Assembly (NCBI RefSeq): GCF_014696345.1
Contig: NZ_JACJPY010000003.1
Coordinates: forward strand, 1-64,000
Source of the DNA: Pseudanabaena cinerea FACHB-1277
Lineage (GTDB): Bacteria > Cyanobacteriota > Cyanobacteriia > Pseudanabaenales > Pseudanabaenaceae
Reading direction: 5' to 3'
DNA: 64,000 nucleotides
The position numbers were made by a program, and so were the translations under genes. How positions within the stretch are numbered: position 1 is the stretch's first letter; the number at the start of each line of letters is the position of its first letter. Shown here one piece after another: positions 24,405-33,770 of this stretch. The notes under the pieces are model-generated. The model did no database searches. It saw only the letters and a list, made by a program, of their open reading frames with translations, and was not told the origin of the DNA.

Positions 24405-26691
24405 TGCTAATTTTTTGAGTTCCTTTACGGTAAGAAGCATATATTTGAGTTATAGCTAATCTGGATGTAGTGTAGGCAAATTCGCCCATAATTGCAAGGA
24501 GAGACAGGATTGTGAATGGGACATAGGCTAACCATAGAGATTGCCATAGAAGCATGAAATAACAGGCAAGCCAAAGAATCGCAGCGCCAAACAACCAATG
24601 TAATAGGCGATCGCGTCGTGAGGGAAATCGCCAACCAATAAAACTACTGATCAAGGCAATTACAAGCATCAAAGTACTATCTAACCACCAACTCGCAGGC
24701 TGTAAGATTCGCCTTTTGCCTTCCCCAAGATCAATCAAGTAACTAATAATCTGCGCCCGCATTTCCACGCTGTGCATAGCCCCATAGGGAGTATCCCTTG
24801 GCAAATCAATACTTTCATCAATTCTACCAATCAAAATCACTCGATCGCTGATTAATTCTTTCGCAATTTTCTGTTCGCTCACATCTCGCAATGATACTTT
24901 AGTAATAATTTGAGAAATTGGTTGATAGTCAACTAAAACTTGAAATGTATAATCAAAGCCTTCATAACTAAATCCTTGATATGCCCCTTCTTCTCTAAGA
25001 CTAGGAATTTTTTGTTGTCCTAGGCTATAAGATACCAGATTTCTAGATGGCTGAGAACTTGACGGCGATAGTATTTGAGCATCGAAACCATGGTGAACTT
25101 TCTGCAAATAGTGGTTAGCAATTAGCAAATTGAAAGATAGTTGAGCAGGGCATTGTTCATCAATGGTTCTCTTTCGCAAATCTTCAGGAAAAAATAAGCT
25201 GTGGCGGCGATAGTAATTGTCAGTATCAACCAATGTGCCATCAAACCCTAATGGCGCAGATGGTTTTGGCTGAAAGGGAACGGCGGCGCTATCAAGGCTT
25301 TGCGGTTCACAGGAGCCAAAGATATGCTCATGCTCTTGCAATAGCTTTTGCATATCGCCAGGTCTATTCTGTCCCGATTGATCTCTAGCGATCGCAATGC
25401 CGATTGCCTTGGGCTGATGGGGTAGCAAATTAGCGATCGCCCTTGCCAAATTTTGATTGGACACATCGCGTTCTCCCATCCATTTCGCATCGTCAGGCTG
25501 AATTGCCACAACCGTTATCTTATGCGGATTGGCAAGGCTAGGACGCATTCGCAGCATTTGATCATAGGCGGCAAATTCCCATGCTTGCCATATACCCGTT
25601 GCCCGCATACCAATGGTACTAAATGTGGCGATCGCCGCAATGCCTAACATTTTGGCTAGTTGTTGCATCGGCGCACCTTTGCCAAACTGATGCCGCAGCG
25701 ATCGCCCAATCTGTTGGGCTTCGTCTAATAACTTCCCTGCATCAGCATGACGCTTGAGCGGATCGGCATTAGTCGCCTTATCAATAAACTCCACAAGCTC
25801 AATCGGAACCTGCGATCGCCAATTGAGCCGCAGTTCAGCAACTTTATCAGCATCTCGTCCAGTCAGCGCAAAAAGCATAGTCTGACCAAGGCTATAAAAA
25901 TCAGAACGGAAATGGGCTTGACCGTCTTTCTGCTCTGGGGCAGCATAGCCATAGGTGACAACGCGGGTAACTGACTTCTGATCAAAGGCACTTACATAGT
26001 TTGAATATTGTTTTTGATCCTGTCTATCCAGCTTGCGGACAGCCCCAAAATCGATTAATTTGATCTCCCCCTTCTGCGTCACCATAATATTGTTAGGGTT
26101 CAGATCCCGCAGAATATAATTATGCTCAGAATGCAGATAATGTAATACCTCTGCTAGTTGTTCTAATAGATGCGCGATCTGTACATAGGAAAGGTGCGAT
26201 CGCAAAGGGGGATAGCGATAAAATAGCCGCCTTATTAGTGATTGTTTTAGTGATTGTTCTATTAACTTAACAATCTTGATAGGTCGCTTAGCAAGCGGAT
26301 CAATGGGTTGCTTATGAGTTTCATCCTTAGCCAATTCGCTAATTAACTCCCGTAAGGTCTTGCCATCAACTCGTTCCATCACAAAAAAATGTAAAGGAAT
26401 GCGATCGCCTGCCTGTGGTTGCACCTGCGGATAAAAGTTCTCCACTCGCACAATACGCCGATCGCCTTGCCAATGGCTTTGAACCTCCTCTAGATTGCAA
26501 AATTCTAGGCGTAACTGATTAACTTGTTCCAGCCTATGCCCATTACATACCTTGATTGCCTTGCGATCGCCATTAGCCTGCAAATCTGCAACTTCCCACA
26601 CTGTCGCAAAACCACCCTTACCCAATTGTCGAATTAAGGTATAGCGATTTTCTAAGACAAGATCCGCACAAAGATCGGTTACTCTATACAT
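24367..26691 (-). CDS. Serine/threonine kinase with CHASE2 sensor domain
   Basis: A 774-residue membrane protein. An N-terminal protein kinase domain has the Gly loop GKGGFATVWE, Lys in AIKVCN, the catalytic loop LRDLNPNN in which the usual HRD histidine is Leu, and DFG. It is followed by a membrane segment (about 345-365) and an extracytoplasmic CHASE2 domain (MLRMRPSLANPHKITVVAI onward). At the C-terminus are two or three further membrane helices (TLMLVIALISSFIGW, AAILWLACYFMLLW). It would sense an unknown outside signal and phosphorylate cytoplasmic targets. The Leu for His substitution is often tolerated. Its end overlaps the DUF928 gene. Confidence 0.92.
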   Translation of the reverse strand: MYRVTDLCADLVLENRYTLIRQLGKGGFATVWEVADLQANGDRKAIKVCNGHRLEQVNQLRLEFCNLEEVQSHWQGDRRIVRVENFYPQVQPQAGDRIPLHFFVMERVDGKTLRELISELAKDETHKQPIDPLAKRPIKIVKLIEQSLKQSLIRRLFYRYPPLRSHLSYVQIAHLLEQLAEVLHYLHSEHNYILRDLNPNNIMVTQKGEIKLIDFGAVRKLDRQDQKQYSNYVSAFDQKSVTRVVTYGYAAPEQKDGQAHFRSDFYSLGQTMLFALTGRDADKVAELRLNWRSQVPIELVEFIDKATNADPLKRHADAGKLLDEAQQIGRSLRHQFGKGAPMQQLAKMLGIAAIATFSTIGMRATGIWQAWEFAAYDQMLRMRPSLANPHKITVVAIQPDDAKWMGERDVSNQNLARAIANLLPHQPKAIGIAIARDQSGQNRPGDMQKLLQEHEHIFGSCEPQSLDSAAVPFQPKPSAPLGFDGTLVDTDNYYRRHSLFFPEDLRKRTIDEQCPAQLSFNLLIANHYLQKVHHGFDAQILSPSSSQPSRNLVSYSLGQQKIPSLREEGAYQGFSYEGFDYTFQVLVDYQPISQIITKVSLRDVSEQKIAKELISDRVILIGRIDESIDLPRDTPYGAMHSVEMRAQIISYLIDLGEGKRRILQPASWWLDSTLMLVIALISSFIGWRFPSRRDRLLHWLFGAAILWLACYFMLLWQSLWLAYVPFTILSLLAIMGEFAYTTSRLAITQIYASYRKGTQKISNANYISDDLDCD

Positions 26692-26736
26692 CTTGGAAAA
26701 TTGATAACTGGAGAATTGATATATGAATTGAAATAT

Positions 26737-27366
26737 TTAAACCGAAGCTTGACTAGGGCGATTTTGCCAATAGAAAGCGATCGCATGATTGATCAATTTA
26801 CAAATGTAGTAGAGAAAAGTGAAAATTACAAAAAACAGAACAATACCAACGTAAAAATTAGGATTTGAAAAATTGGCTAATCCATTTAGAATTACAAGCT
26901 TTGGCTGTGTAAACACATCCCAACTATTTAGGCGGTTAAATCTGCCCCAATACACACCGATCGCGCAGAGAAAATGGAGTACTAATTCTAGTGCAATAGA
27001 ATTTTGGATGAACTTATATCTAGCTAAATAATCAGTTAACCCCATTAAGGAAATGACATAGCATTGAAAGCCTAATAGCAAAAACACCGTATATTGGGGA
27101 ATTAAGATAAAAATAATCCCGTTATCAGTGATATTTGGCAATCGAACATCACTGACAAAATGGATAATGTCGGTAAGGATATAGGGGGCATTGGGGAGAA
27201 ATAGAATCAAGATGCCTAGGCTAAGCCACCAAAAAGGATTTCTGTGTGGTTTCGGCGATCGCTTGGCAAATAAAATTAAGCTCAGCGCGAAAGGAATGAA
27301 CGCGAGGAATAAATTCCATCCCATCCACCGCAAATTATGAATAAACTGTGCCACTGATTCAGTCAT
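26737..27366 (-). CDS. DUF1361 integral membrane protein
   Basis: A 209-residue protein with about six hydrophobic helices and the DUF1361 signature LFLPNAPYILTDIIHF. Other helices include NLFLAFIPFALSLILFA and VGIVLFFVIFTFLYYI. Function is unknown. It lies 45 bases upstream of the CHASE2 kinase gene in the same direction, so the three genes 27366 to 23688 may form one transcript. Confidence 0.88.
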   Translation of the reverse strand: MTESVAQFIHNLRWMGWNLFLAFIPFALSLILFAKRSPKPHRNPFWWLSLGILILFLPNAPYILTDIIHFVSDVRLPNITDNGIIFILIPQYTVFLLLGFQCYVISLMGLTDYLARYKFIQNSIALELVLHFLCAIGVYWGRFNRLNSWDVFTQPKLVILNGLANFSNPNFYVGIVLFFVIFTFLYYICKLINHAIAFYWQNRPSQASV

Positions 27367-27536
27367 AGTATTAATTGATTGTTTGAATGATTGATCCTGT
27401 TCTTGTATCCAAAGGTGTTAAGGAATTAGGCAAAAAGACTTAAACTTCGCACCTCATCGTAAAGTTAAGTCATAAATTGTCCTAGGGATGCTTTCCTTAG
27501 CATAACTTCTAATTCTAAAATCAATATCTCTATTCA

Positions 27537-28478
27537 TCACTCCAAGACCTCCTTTGCTTTTTCTAAATACGGCAACAATAATTTGTTAATCTGAGCAACT
27601 AAAACTGATTCTTGTTTGTTTTCCAAATCTTTGAGAATGCGTTCTTTAAGTTTATCTTCGTTTAAATTAATGATCTCAAACTCTTGGCATAGATAATTGA
27701 AAAGACTTGTAAACGCTTCTTTACCACGTAAATATTTCTTACCATCTTCTAGGGATAAAGATAATGGATCTTCAATCCAACTTCCCCAATCATACTCTTC
27801 TAAAACCTGATCAAAAATAGTAGCATAGCTTTCAATTTTATGTTTAGATTGTTGGGATTGTTCAGCTATTTGTAATCTGTACCATTCTCTTAAACTTTCT
27901 ATACCTATGATATCTTTGGGTGCTTTTAGCTTAGGATATGACTTGCTTAAATCCGAAAATCTAAATCTAATACATTCTATAAATTCTGCCTGAATTTGGT
28001 TTTGAAAATACTCTAACAAAAAATTATTGATCAATTCCTCTGTTATTTGGTTTGGGACTTTCTTTGCAGGTCTATTTTTTAATGACTCGATTGGCAGTTG
28101 ATTTAGATAGGATATTATTACATCTAGCTCATCAAGTAAAAAATTTTCCCATTCATGTCGCTCCCAATAAATAACTTTTGCTCTATTTTTTTCAATCAAC
28201 AAGCTATCTTGAACATTATCACCTGATGAGTATTTACGAAAGTCACGATCTGCGATCGCTAATACAGGAATTACTTTATGAATAGAGCTTTCCTCTCTGT
28301 TCTTGACCTTATTGTATATTAACTTTGCAACTGCATTAAAATTGCCACTACCACCAATTTCAACAAATTGGTAAGTTACTGTATTGTCTAATGGTAACAG
28401 TTTACGAAATGCTTTAACTTCGGGGCTAGTTGGCTCTCCTTCAACTAAAATATATAAATCCTCATCTTGGATATCCAT
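27537..28478 (-). CDS. DUF4435 TOPRIM-like protein, AriB-like effector of a PARIS-type defence pair
   Basis: A 313-residue protein with a TOPRIM-like N-terminal half: LVEGE (Glu13/Glu15) near the start and IADRDF (Asp77, Asp79) in the second strand, the acidic residues expected for metal-dependent cleavage. DUF4435 proteins paired with an SMC-like ATPase form PARIS, in which AriB is an RNase released when AriA senses a phage anti-restriction protein. It starts seven bases after the ATPase stop, so the pair is co-transcribed. Length is close to known AriB. It could also be an uncharacterised ATPase/TOPRIM system; experimental identity is not shown by sequence. Confidence 0.75.
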   Translation of the reverse strand: MDIQDEDLYILVEGEPTSPEVKAFRKLLPLDNTVTYQFVEIGGSGNFNAVAKLIYNKVKNREESSIHKVIPVLAIADRDFRKYSSGDNVQDSLLIEKNRAKVIYWERHEWENFLLDELDVIISYLNQLPIESLKNRPAKKVPNQITEELINNFLLEYFQNQIQAEFIECIRFRFSDLSKSYPKLKAPKDIIGIESLREWYRLQIAEQSQQSKHKIESYATIFDQVLEEYDWGSWIEDPLSLSLEDGKKYLRGKEAFTSLFNYLCQEFEIINLNEDKLKERILKDLENKQESVLVAQINKLLLPYLEKAKEVLE

Positions 28479-28484
28479 TTTTAA

Positions 28485-29552
28485 TTACTCCGATAGTTTA
28501 CCAAGGCGAATAATTTCTGATTCATAGAAAAGACCGATTACATCAGGTGAATGGGTTGTAAAAATATATTGATTATTATCCGTGTCATCTCTCAATGCTC
28601 TAATTAATCTTTTTTGCCAAGCAGGATGTAAGTTAAGCTCAATTTCATCAATTAAAACTATTGAGTTTTTAGCTGTTGCTGATGCTAAACCGACTAAGAT
28701 TCGTAGAATTTGATGCTCACCCGAACTCATTTGATATAGATCGTATTCAAATCCATTTTTTCTCAAAATAAGAGTATCTGAATCAGGTCCCGACTCTAAA
28801 CCTATAAACTCAGAAGGATAGCAAATCTTATTAAAAAGACGTTGTACTTTTCCCCAATAAGATTCTCCAAATTTTTCACTGTTCCATGTTAGATGCCGTT
28901 TATAGAATTGGTAAAGCCATGTAAGCACTTCTCCATGCTCTAAATTGTCAATTCTGTCATTTTTATAGCTGTTGGACAACCGCAAAGAACGTCTTTGGTC
29001 GAAGTAGCACACTCCACCAATCTTATTAAAGATACTATTAGTAGATAAATTTCTTTTTATTGATTGTCTGGCAGTTCCTCTAGCTCCAACCACATTAATA
29101 AGATTTTGTCTCTCAGGGGCAATATCAAAATTATCAGTATAATTTCTTGATGGAAATGACCAAGCAACTTTCAGGCTATCTTGTATGGGAACATTATTGC
29201 CTAGTTGTAATCTATCCAAAAACCATTGAAGTTCCATTTTTGAATATAAGTCAACAATCGCTTCTCCTTCGTCATTTTCAAACGAATACTCAAAATTAAT
29301 CTTTGCTGTTTGACCTCTACCTCTTACAATTTGCTGGACATTGAAAAGTAAGCCCTCTCTTAATTCAGGCTTTTTCTTGTTTTCAGCCGTTTTAACGACA
29401 ATATCAATAGCGTCAAAGATAGAAGTTTTACCAGAGCCATTAGGACCAACGATTAAAGTCATTAATCTGGGTCTTGACAATTCGTCAGTAAAATCTAATT
29501 CAAGATGTTTAATGGCGCGAAAATTTTCGATTGCTAACGAGTGTAATTTCAT
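28485..29552 (-). CDS. SMC/RecF-like AAA ATPase, AriA-like sensor of a PARIS-type defence pair
   Basis: A 355-residue ATPase of the AAA_15/OLD-like group: Walker A GPNGSGKTS (36-44), an ABC signature-like MSSGEHQIL, Walker B SIVLIDEIELNLHP, and a D-loop/H-switch TTHSPDVI. It lacks the C-terminal TOPRIM of OLD nucleases; that function is carried by the separate DUF4435 gene downstream. This split architecture is that of PARIS (AriA + AriB). It lies 32 bases after alaS on the same strand, and both genes are AT-richer than alaS, which suggests an insertion behind a housekeeping gene. Confidence 0.8.
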   Translation of the reverse strand: MKLHSLAIENFRAIKHLELDFTDELSRPRLMTLIVGPNGSGKTSIFDAIDIVVKTAENKKKPELREGLLFNVQQIVRGRGQTAKINFEYSFENDEGEAIVDLYSKMELQWFLDRLQLGNNVPIQDSLKVAWSFPSRNYTDNFDIAPERQNLINVVGARGTARQSIKRNLSTNSIFNKIGGVCYFDQRRSLRLSNSYKNDRIDNLEHGEVLTWLYQFYKRHLTWNSEKFGESYWGKVQRLFNKICYPSEFIGLESGPDSDTLILRKNGFEYDLYQMSSGEHQILRILVGLASATAKNSIVLIDEIELNLHPAWQKRLIRALRDDTDNNQYIFTTHSPDVIGLFYESEIIRLGKLSE

Positions 29553-29584
29553 GGTTAGACTTCTATCTTAACTTAAGGATATTT

Positions 29585-32227
29585 CTAAAAATTACCAAGT
29601 GCCTGTTTGAGTTCATTTTCTGCCGCTTGCAAAGCTTCAGGAAGCTTACTGGCATCCTTGCCCCCTGCTTGGGCGAGGTTAGGACGACCGCCGCCACCGC
29701 CACCGCAGATTTTGGCGATCGCCCCGATAAATTTGCCAGCTTGTAAACCTTTGGCATTGACTGCCTTACTGAAAGAAGCAACGAGGGTAACTTTGCCATC
29801 TTCACTGGCGGAGCCTAGCACCACCGCACTATCGCCCAGTTTAGCGGATAGCTTTTCGGCGGCGGCTTTGAGGGCTTCAGCTTCGATATTGGGCAGTTGG
29901 GCAACTAAGATTTTGAACGCGCCGATCGCCTGTGCCTCACTCAATAAAGCATCAGCCTTGAATAGAGCTAATTCCTGTTTGATGGTTTCTAGTTCCTTTT
30001 GAGCAGATTTTAGTTCCTGTTGCAGTCCTGTAATCCGATCACCTATTTCTTCGGGTTTGATTTTGAAGCGATCGCTTAGATCCTTGGCAATATTGTCGCG
30101 GATGGTGAGGTATTCTAGAACCGCTTGACCTGCGATCGCCTCAATGCGGCGCACACCAGCCGCCACACCGACCTCGGCAATGATTTTAAACAAGCCAATT
30201 TCGCTAGTATTCTGAACGTGCGTACCGCCGCAAAGTTCCATTGACACATTGGGAATGTCGATTACCCGCACTTCTGATCCATACTTTTCGCCAAACATAG
30301 CGATCGCGCCTTTAGCTTTGGCATCGGCAATGGGCATTACTTCAATTATTGAATCATGGGCTTCGGCAATCCAATTATTGATTTGCAATTCGATTTGCTG
30401 GATTTCTTCAGAAGTGACAGCGCGATTGAGATTAAAGTCAAATCGGAGGCGATCGCTATCGACTAGAGAGCCAGCTTGGGAAACGTTAGAATCAACGATT
30501 TTTTTGAGGGCGGCTTGCAATAGGTGGGTGGCGGTGTGGTGGGACTGAACGCGGCGGCGTGGGGATAATGCCACTTGAGCATTGACGCGATCGCCTATTT
30601 GGATTTCGCCCCGTTCGACTTGTCCAATGTGGATAAATAAATCCGCTTGTTTCTGCACATCGCTAATCTGGGCGATCGCATCACCAATGGCGAGATAACC
30701 TGTATCGCCCACCTGTCCGCCCGATTCGGCATAGAAGGGGGTACGGTCTAGCACGATTTGCACTTTGTCGCCAGCGATCGCCTGATTAGCAAGTTCACCA
30801 TTTACCAAAATCGCCTTGACAGTTGCCTCACTGCTGAGTTGTGTATAGCCGAGAAATTCCGTTTTACCAATTTCCTTAGCAATGTTTGCCCAATTATCCT
30901 TTGCCATCAAGTCGATATCTTCGTGAGCAGCTTGCGATCGCTCCTGTTGCTTTTTCATCTCTGATTCAAAGCCATCGACATCCACCGTAAAACCTTCTTC
31001 TTCGGCAATCTCTTGGGTCAACTCCGATGGAAATCCGTAAGTATCATAGAGCGTGAAAACATCAATCCCAGAAATTACTTTGCTAGATTGCACTTCAGGC
31101 TTAGCCAGAATTTCCTCTAACAACTTCTCGCCCCGCTCTAGGGTTTGCAAAAAGCGCATTTCTTCAATTTGAATTTCATCCTTAATAAACTTCTCCCTTT
31201 CGCGAGTGTTGGGATAGACCGATTCCGAAAGGGCGATCGCCACTTCTGCCACCGCCGCCGCAAAGGTTCCATCAATACCGATCAAGCGCCCGTGACGGAC
31301 AACCCTACGCAATAGCCGCCGCATGATGTAGCCACGTCCCACATTTGAGGCATTGATACCATCAGCGATCATATGCACCACCGATCGCACATGATCACCA
31401 ATGACCTTGAGGGAGGTTTTGACCTTCTCATCACTGCTGTGATAGTCTCGCCCTGCTAGATCCGCCGCCTTTTTGATAATGGGGAAGATTAAATCTGTCT
31501 CATAATTATTGGGAACGCCCTGCAAAACTTGCGCCATGCGCTCTAAACCTAGACCCGTATCAATATTCTGCTTTTTGAGTGGCGTGAGATTGCCATCGGC
31601 ATCACGATTCAGCTCCATGAATACGAGATTATAAATCTCTAAAAAGCGCGAATCATCTTCTAGATCGATATGCTCATCCCCTAGTTCTGGATGAAAATCA
31701 TAATAGATTTCTGAACAAGGTCCACAGGGACCTGTTGCACCTGAAGCCCAAAAATTATCATCCCCCATGCGTTGAATCCGATGGGCGGGAATACCGATCG
31801 CATCGCGCCAAATCGCAAAAGCATCTTCATCGGTGTGATAGACGCTGACCACAAGACGATCGGGCGGCAGTTGAAATACCTTAGTTACTAATTCCCAACC
31901 CCAAGCGATCGCCTCTTTTTTAAAATAGTCACCAAAACTAAAGTTCCCTAACATCTCAAAAAAGGTATGGTGACGCGCTGTCCGCCCGACATTCTCAATG
32001 TCATTGGTGCGGATACATTTTTGGGAAGTGGTGGCGCGGGGAACTTCTGGCTCCTGTTGTCCTAAAAATATGGGCTTAAATGGCAACATTCCCGCAATGG
32101 TGAGTAGTACGGTGGGGTCGGCAGGCACAAGGGAAGCGCTAGGCATTACCTTATGACCACGTTCTGCAAAGAAGTTGAGAAACTTTGCCCTGATTTCAGC
32201 ACCAGTGAGGGAAGGAAAACTAGCCAT
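29585..32227 (-). CDS. alaS: Alanyl-tRNA synthetase
   Basis: Charges tRNA-Ala and edits misacylated Ser/Gly. The 880-residue class II enzyme has the N-terminal aminoacylation core (motif 1 around [25 protein letters not shown], and motif 3 [13 protein letters not shown]). Its editing domain has HHTATHLL and CGGTH zinc ligands, and its C-terminal Gly-rich [16 protein letters not shown] is the C-Ala signature. Full length, with no frameshift. It is the first gene before the ATPase/DUF4435 pair on this strand. Upstream lies a repeat-rich gap. Confidence 0.98.
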   Translation of the reverse strand: MASFPSLTGAEIRAKFLNFFAERGHKVMPSASLVPADPTVLLTIAGMLPFKPIFLGQQEPEVPRATTSQKCIRTNDIENVGRTARHHTFFEMLGNFSFGDYFKKEAIAWGWELVTKVFQLPPDRLVVSVYHTDEDAFAIWRDAIGIPAHRIQRMGDDNFWASGATGPCGPCSEIYYDFHPELGDEHIDLEDDSRFLEIYNLVFMELNRDADGNLTPLKKQNIDTGLGLERMAQVLQGVPNNYETDLIFPIIKKAADLAGRDYHSSDEKVKTSLKVIGDHVRSVVHMIADGINASNVGRGYIMRRLLRRVVRHGRLIGIDGTFAAAVAEVAIALSESVYPNTREREKFIKDEIQIEEMRFLQTLERGEKLLEEILAKPEVQSSKVISGIDVFTLYDTYGFPSELTQEIAEEEGFTVDVDGFESEMKKQQERSQAAHEDIDLMAKDNWANIAKEIGKTEFLGYTQLSSEATVKAILVNGELANQAIAGDKVQIVLDRTPFYAESGGQVGDTGYLAIGDAIAQISDVQKQADLFIHIGQVERGEIQIGDRVNAQVALSPRRRVQSHHTATHLLQAALKKIVDSNVSQAGSLVDSDRLRFDFNLNRAVTSEEIQQIELQINNWIAEAHDSIIEVMPIADAKAKGAIAMFGEKYGSEVRVIDIPNVSMELCGGTHVQNTSEIGLFKIIAEVGVAAGVRRIEAIAGQAVLEYLTIRDNIAKDLSDRFKIKPEEIGDRITGLQQELKSAQKELETIKQELALFKADALLSEAQAIGAFKILVAQLPNIEAEALKAAAEKLSAKLGDSAVVLGSASEDGKVTLVASFSKAVNAKGLQAGKFIGAIAKICGGGGGGRPNLAQAGGKDASKLPEALQAAENELKQALGNF

Positions 32228-32234
32228 AGGAATG

Positions 32235-32405
32235 TGAGGTAATTGGGGATTGGTAATTGGGGATTGGTAATTGGGGATTGGGGATTGGGGATTGGCTTTT
32301 AGCTATTAGCTGTTAGCTGTTAGCTTCTTCCTTTTTCCTTTTTTGGGGATTGGGGATTGGTAATTGGCTATTAGCTGTTAGCTTTTTCCTTTTTCCTTTT
32401 TCCTT
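32235..32405. repeat. Short tandem repeat block between alaS and ackA
   Basis: Built of two intermixed units: TTGGGGATTGG/TAATTGGGG (at least eight copies) and TTAGCTGTTAGC followed by TTTTTCC runs (two blocks). The last 35 bases (32371-32405) recur exactly as an inverted copy at 33715-33749, at the 3' end of ackA. Such heptamer-like STRR arrays are common in filamentous cyanobacteria. No function is evident, and slippage or recombination is likely. Confidence 0.9.
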
Positions 32406-32468
32406 GGTTTTTAATGCTAAGTTATTATAGCAAGGTCAGTACAATATGCCTGTGGGGACTGGTTGAAA

Positions 32469-33749
32469 ATGAAAATATTGGTTCTTAATGCAGGGTCGAG
32501 CAGTCAGAAAAGTTGCCTCTATGATCTGGGTGGTGATCTACAAGATAATTCACAAGATAGCCCCGCAGGAAAATTGCCCGATACTGCCCCTGCACCAATT
32601 TGGGAAGCGATGGTGGATTGGACGCATCATCAAGGTTTCGCAGAAATTACTGTCAAAACCCATAGGGGCGATCGCTGGACAATGGAAATTGAGTCTAGCG
32701 ATCGCGCTGAAGTGATCACCAAAACCTTGGCAACCCTTTGGACAGGTGAAACGGCGGTAATTGCCGATCCTACGGCGATCAATATCATCGGTCATCGGGT
32801 TGTGCATGGCGGCGCAAAATATCGCGAAAGTGCGATCATTAATGCCGATGTCAAGCAAGCGATCGCCGATTTAGCCGCCTTTGCACCTGTACATAATCCC
32901 GTAAATTTGGCAGGGATCGCGATTTGCGAGCATATATTTCCCAATATCCCGCAGGTTGCGGTGTTTGATACGGCTTTTCACGCGCACCTGTCCCCTGCTG
33001 TCTATACCTATGCGATCCCCTATAAATACACAGAGCAAGGGATTCGCCGCTATGGTTTTCATGGCACTAGTCACCAATATTGCCGCGATCGCGCCGCCCA
33101 AATTCTCCAACGCGATGTTAAGGATTTACGTCTGATCACCTGTCATTTAGGCAATGGCTGCTCGTTGGCGGCAATTCGTGATGGTCAATGTATTGATACC
33201 ACGATGGGCTTTACTCCCCTTGAGGGCTTGGTAATGGGAACGCGCTCAGGTTCCATTGATGCGGGGATATTGCTGCACCTATTGCGTCAGCCCGATATGG
33301 ATGTGGATAAGCTCGATCGCTTGCTCAATCGGGAATCAGGTTTATTAGGAATTTCGGGAATGTCCGCCGATCTGCGCCCCTTAATTGCGGCGATCGCCGA
33401 GGGCAATCCACAGACAAAATTAGCGATCGATGTATTTGTGCATCGCCTGCGATCGCATATTGGCGCGATGGTAGCCAGTTTGGGCGGTTTAGATGCGATC
33501 GTGTTTACGGCGGGGATCGGTGAAAATGCCGCAATAATCAGGGCTTTGACCTGCGAGAATTTTGAATTTCTGGGCTTACATCTCGATCAGCAACTTAACG
33601 AACAGCGCCCTATAGATTGCGATATCGCCACTGCCGATTCTCAAGTCAGAGTTTTAGTAATTCATACCCAAGAGGATTGGGAAATTGCCCGTGAATGTTG
33701 GTCGGCTGAGGAAAAAGGAAAAAGGAAAAAGGAAAAAGCTAACAGCTAA
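32469..33749 (+). CDS. ackA: Acetate kinase with a repeat-derived C-terminal tail
   Basis: Converts acetyl phosphate and ADP to acetate and ATP. The 426-residue enzyme has the ASKHA marks KILVLNAGSSS, NIIGHRVVHGG, VFDTAFH, GFHGTSHQY, HLGNGCS, DTTMGFTPLEGLVMGTRSG and GGLDAIVFTAGIGEN. Start at ATG 32469; the frame opens at TTG 32463. The final dozen residues, Lys/Glu-rich and ending KKEKANS, are encoded by the inverted copy (33715-33749) of the upstream repeat. The native stop has probably been lost. Activity should not be affected. No pta gene adjoins. Confidence 0.96.
   Translation: MKILVLNAGSSSQKSCLYDLGGDLQDNSQDSPAGKLPDTAPAPIWEAMVDWTHHQGFAEITVKTHRGDRWTMEIESSDRAEVITKTLATLWTGETAVIADPTAINIIGHRVVHGGAKYRESAIINADVKQAIADLAAFAPVHNPVNLAGIAICEHIFPNIPQVAVFDTAFHAHLSPAVYTYAIPYKYTEQGIRRYGFHGTSHQYCRDRAAQILQRDVKDLRLITCHLGNGCSLAAIRDGQCIDTTMGFTPLEGLVMGTRSGSIDAGILLHLLRQPDMDVDKLDRLLNRESGLLGISGMSADLRPLIAAIAEGNPQTKLAIDVFVHRLRSHIGAMVASLGGLDAIVFTAGIGENAAIIRALTCENFEFLGLHLDQQLNEQRPIDCDIATADSQVRVLVIHTQEDWEIARECWSAEEKGKRKKEKANS
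33715..33749. repeat. Exact 35-base inverted copy of the repeat at 32371-32405, ending at the ackA stop
   Basis: AAGG/AAAAAGG units followed by GCTAACAGCTAA match the reverse complement of 32371-32405 over 35 bases without mismatch. Similarity continues imperfectly into AGCTAAAAGCT downstream. The repeat supplies the last codons and the TAA stop of ackA. The two arms bracket the whole gene (1.3 kb apart) in inverted orientation. Confidence 0.9.
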
Positions 33750-33770
33750 AAGCTAAAAGCTAAATTAATT

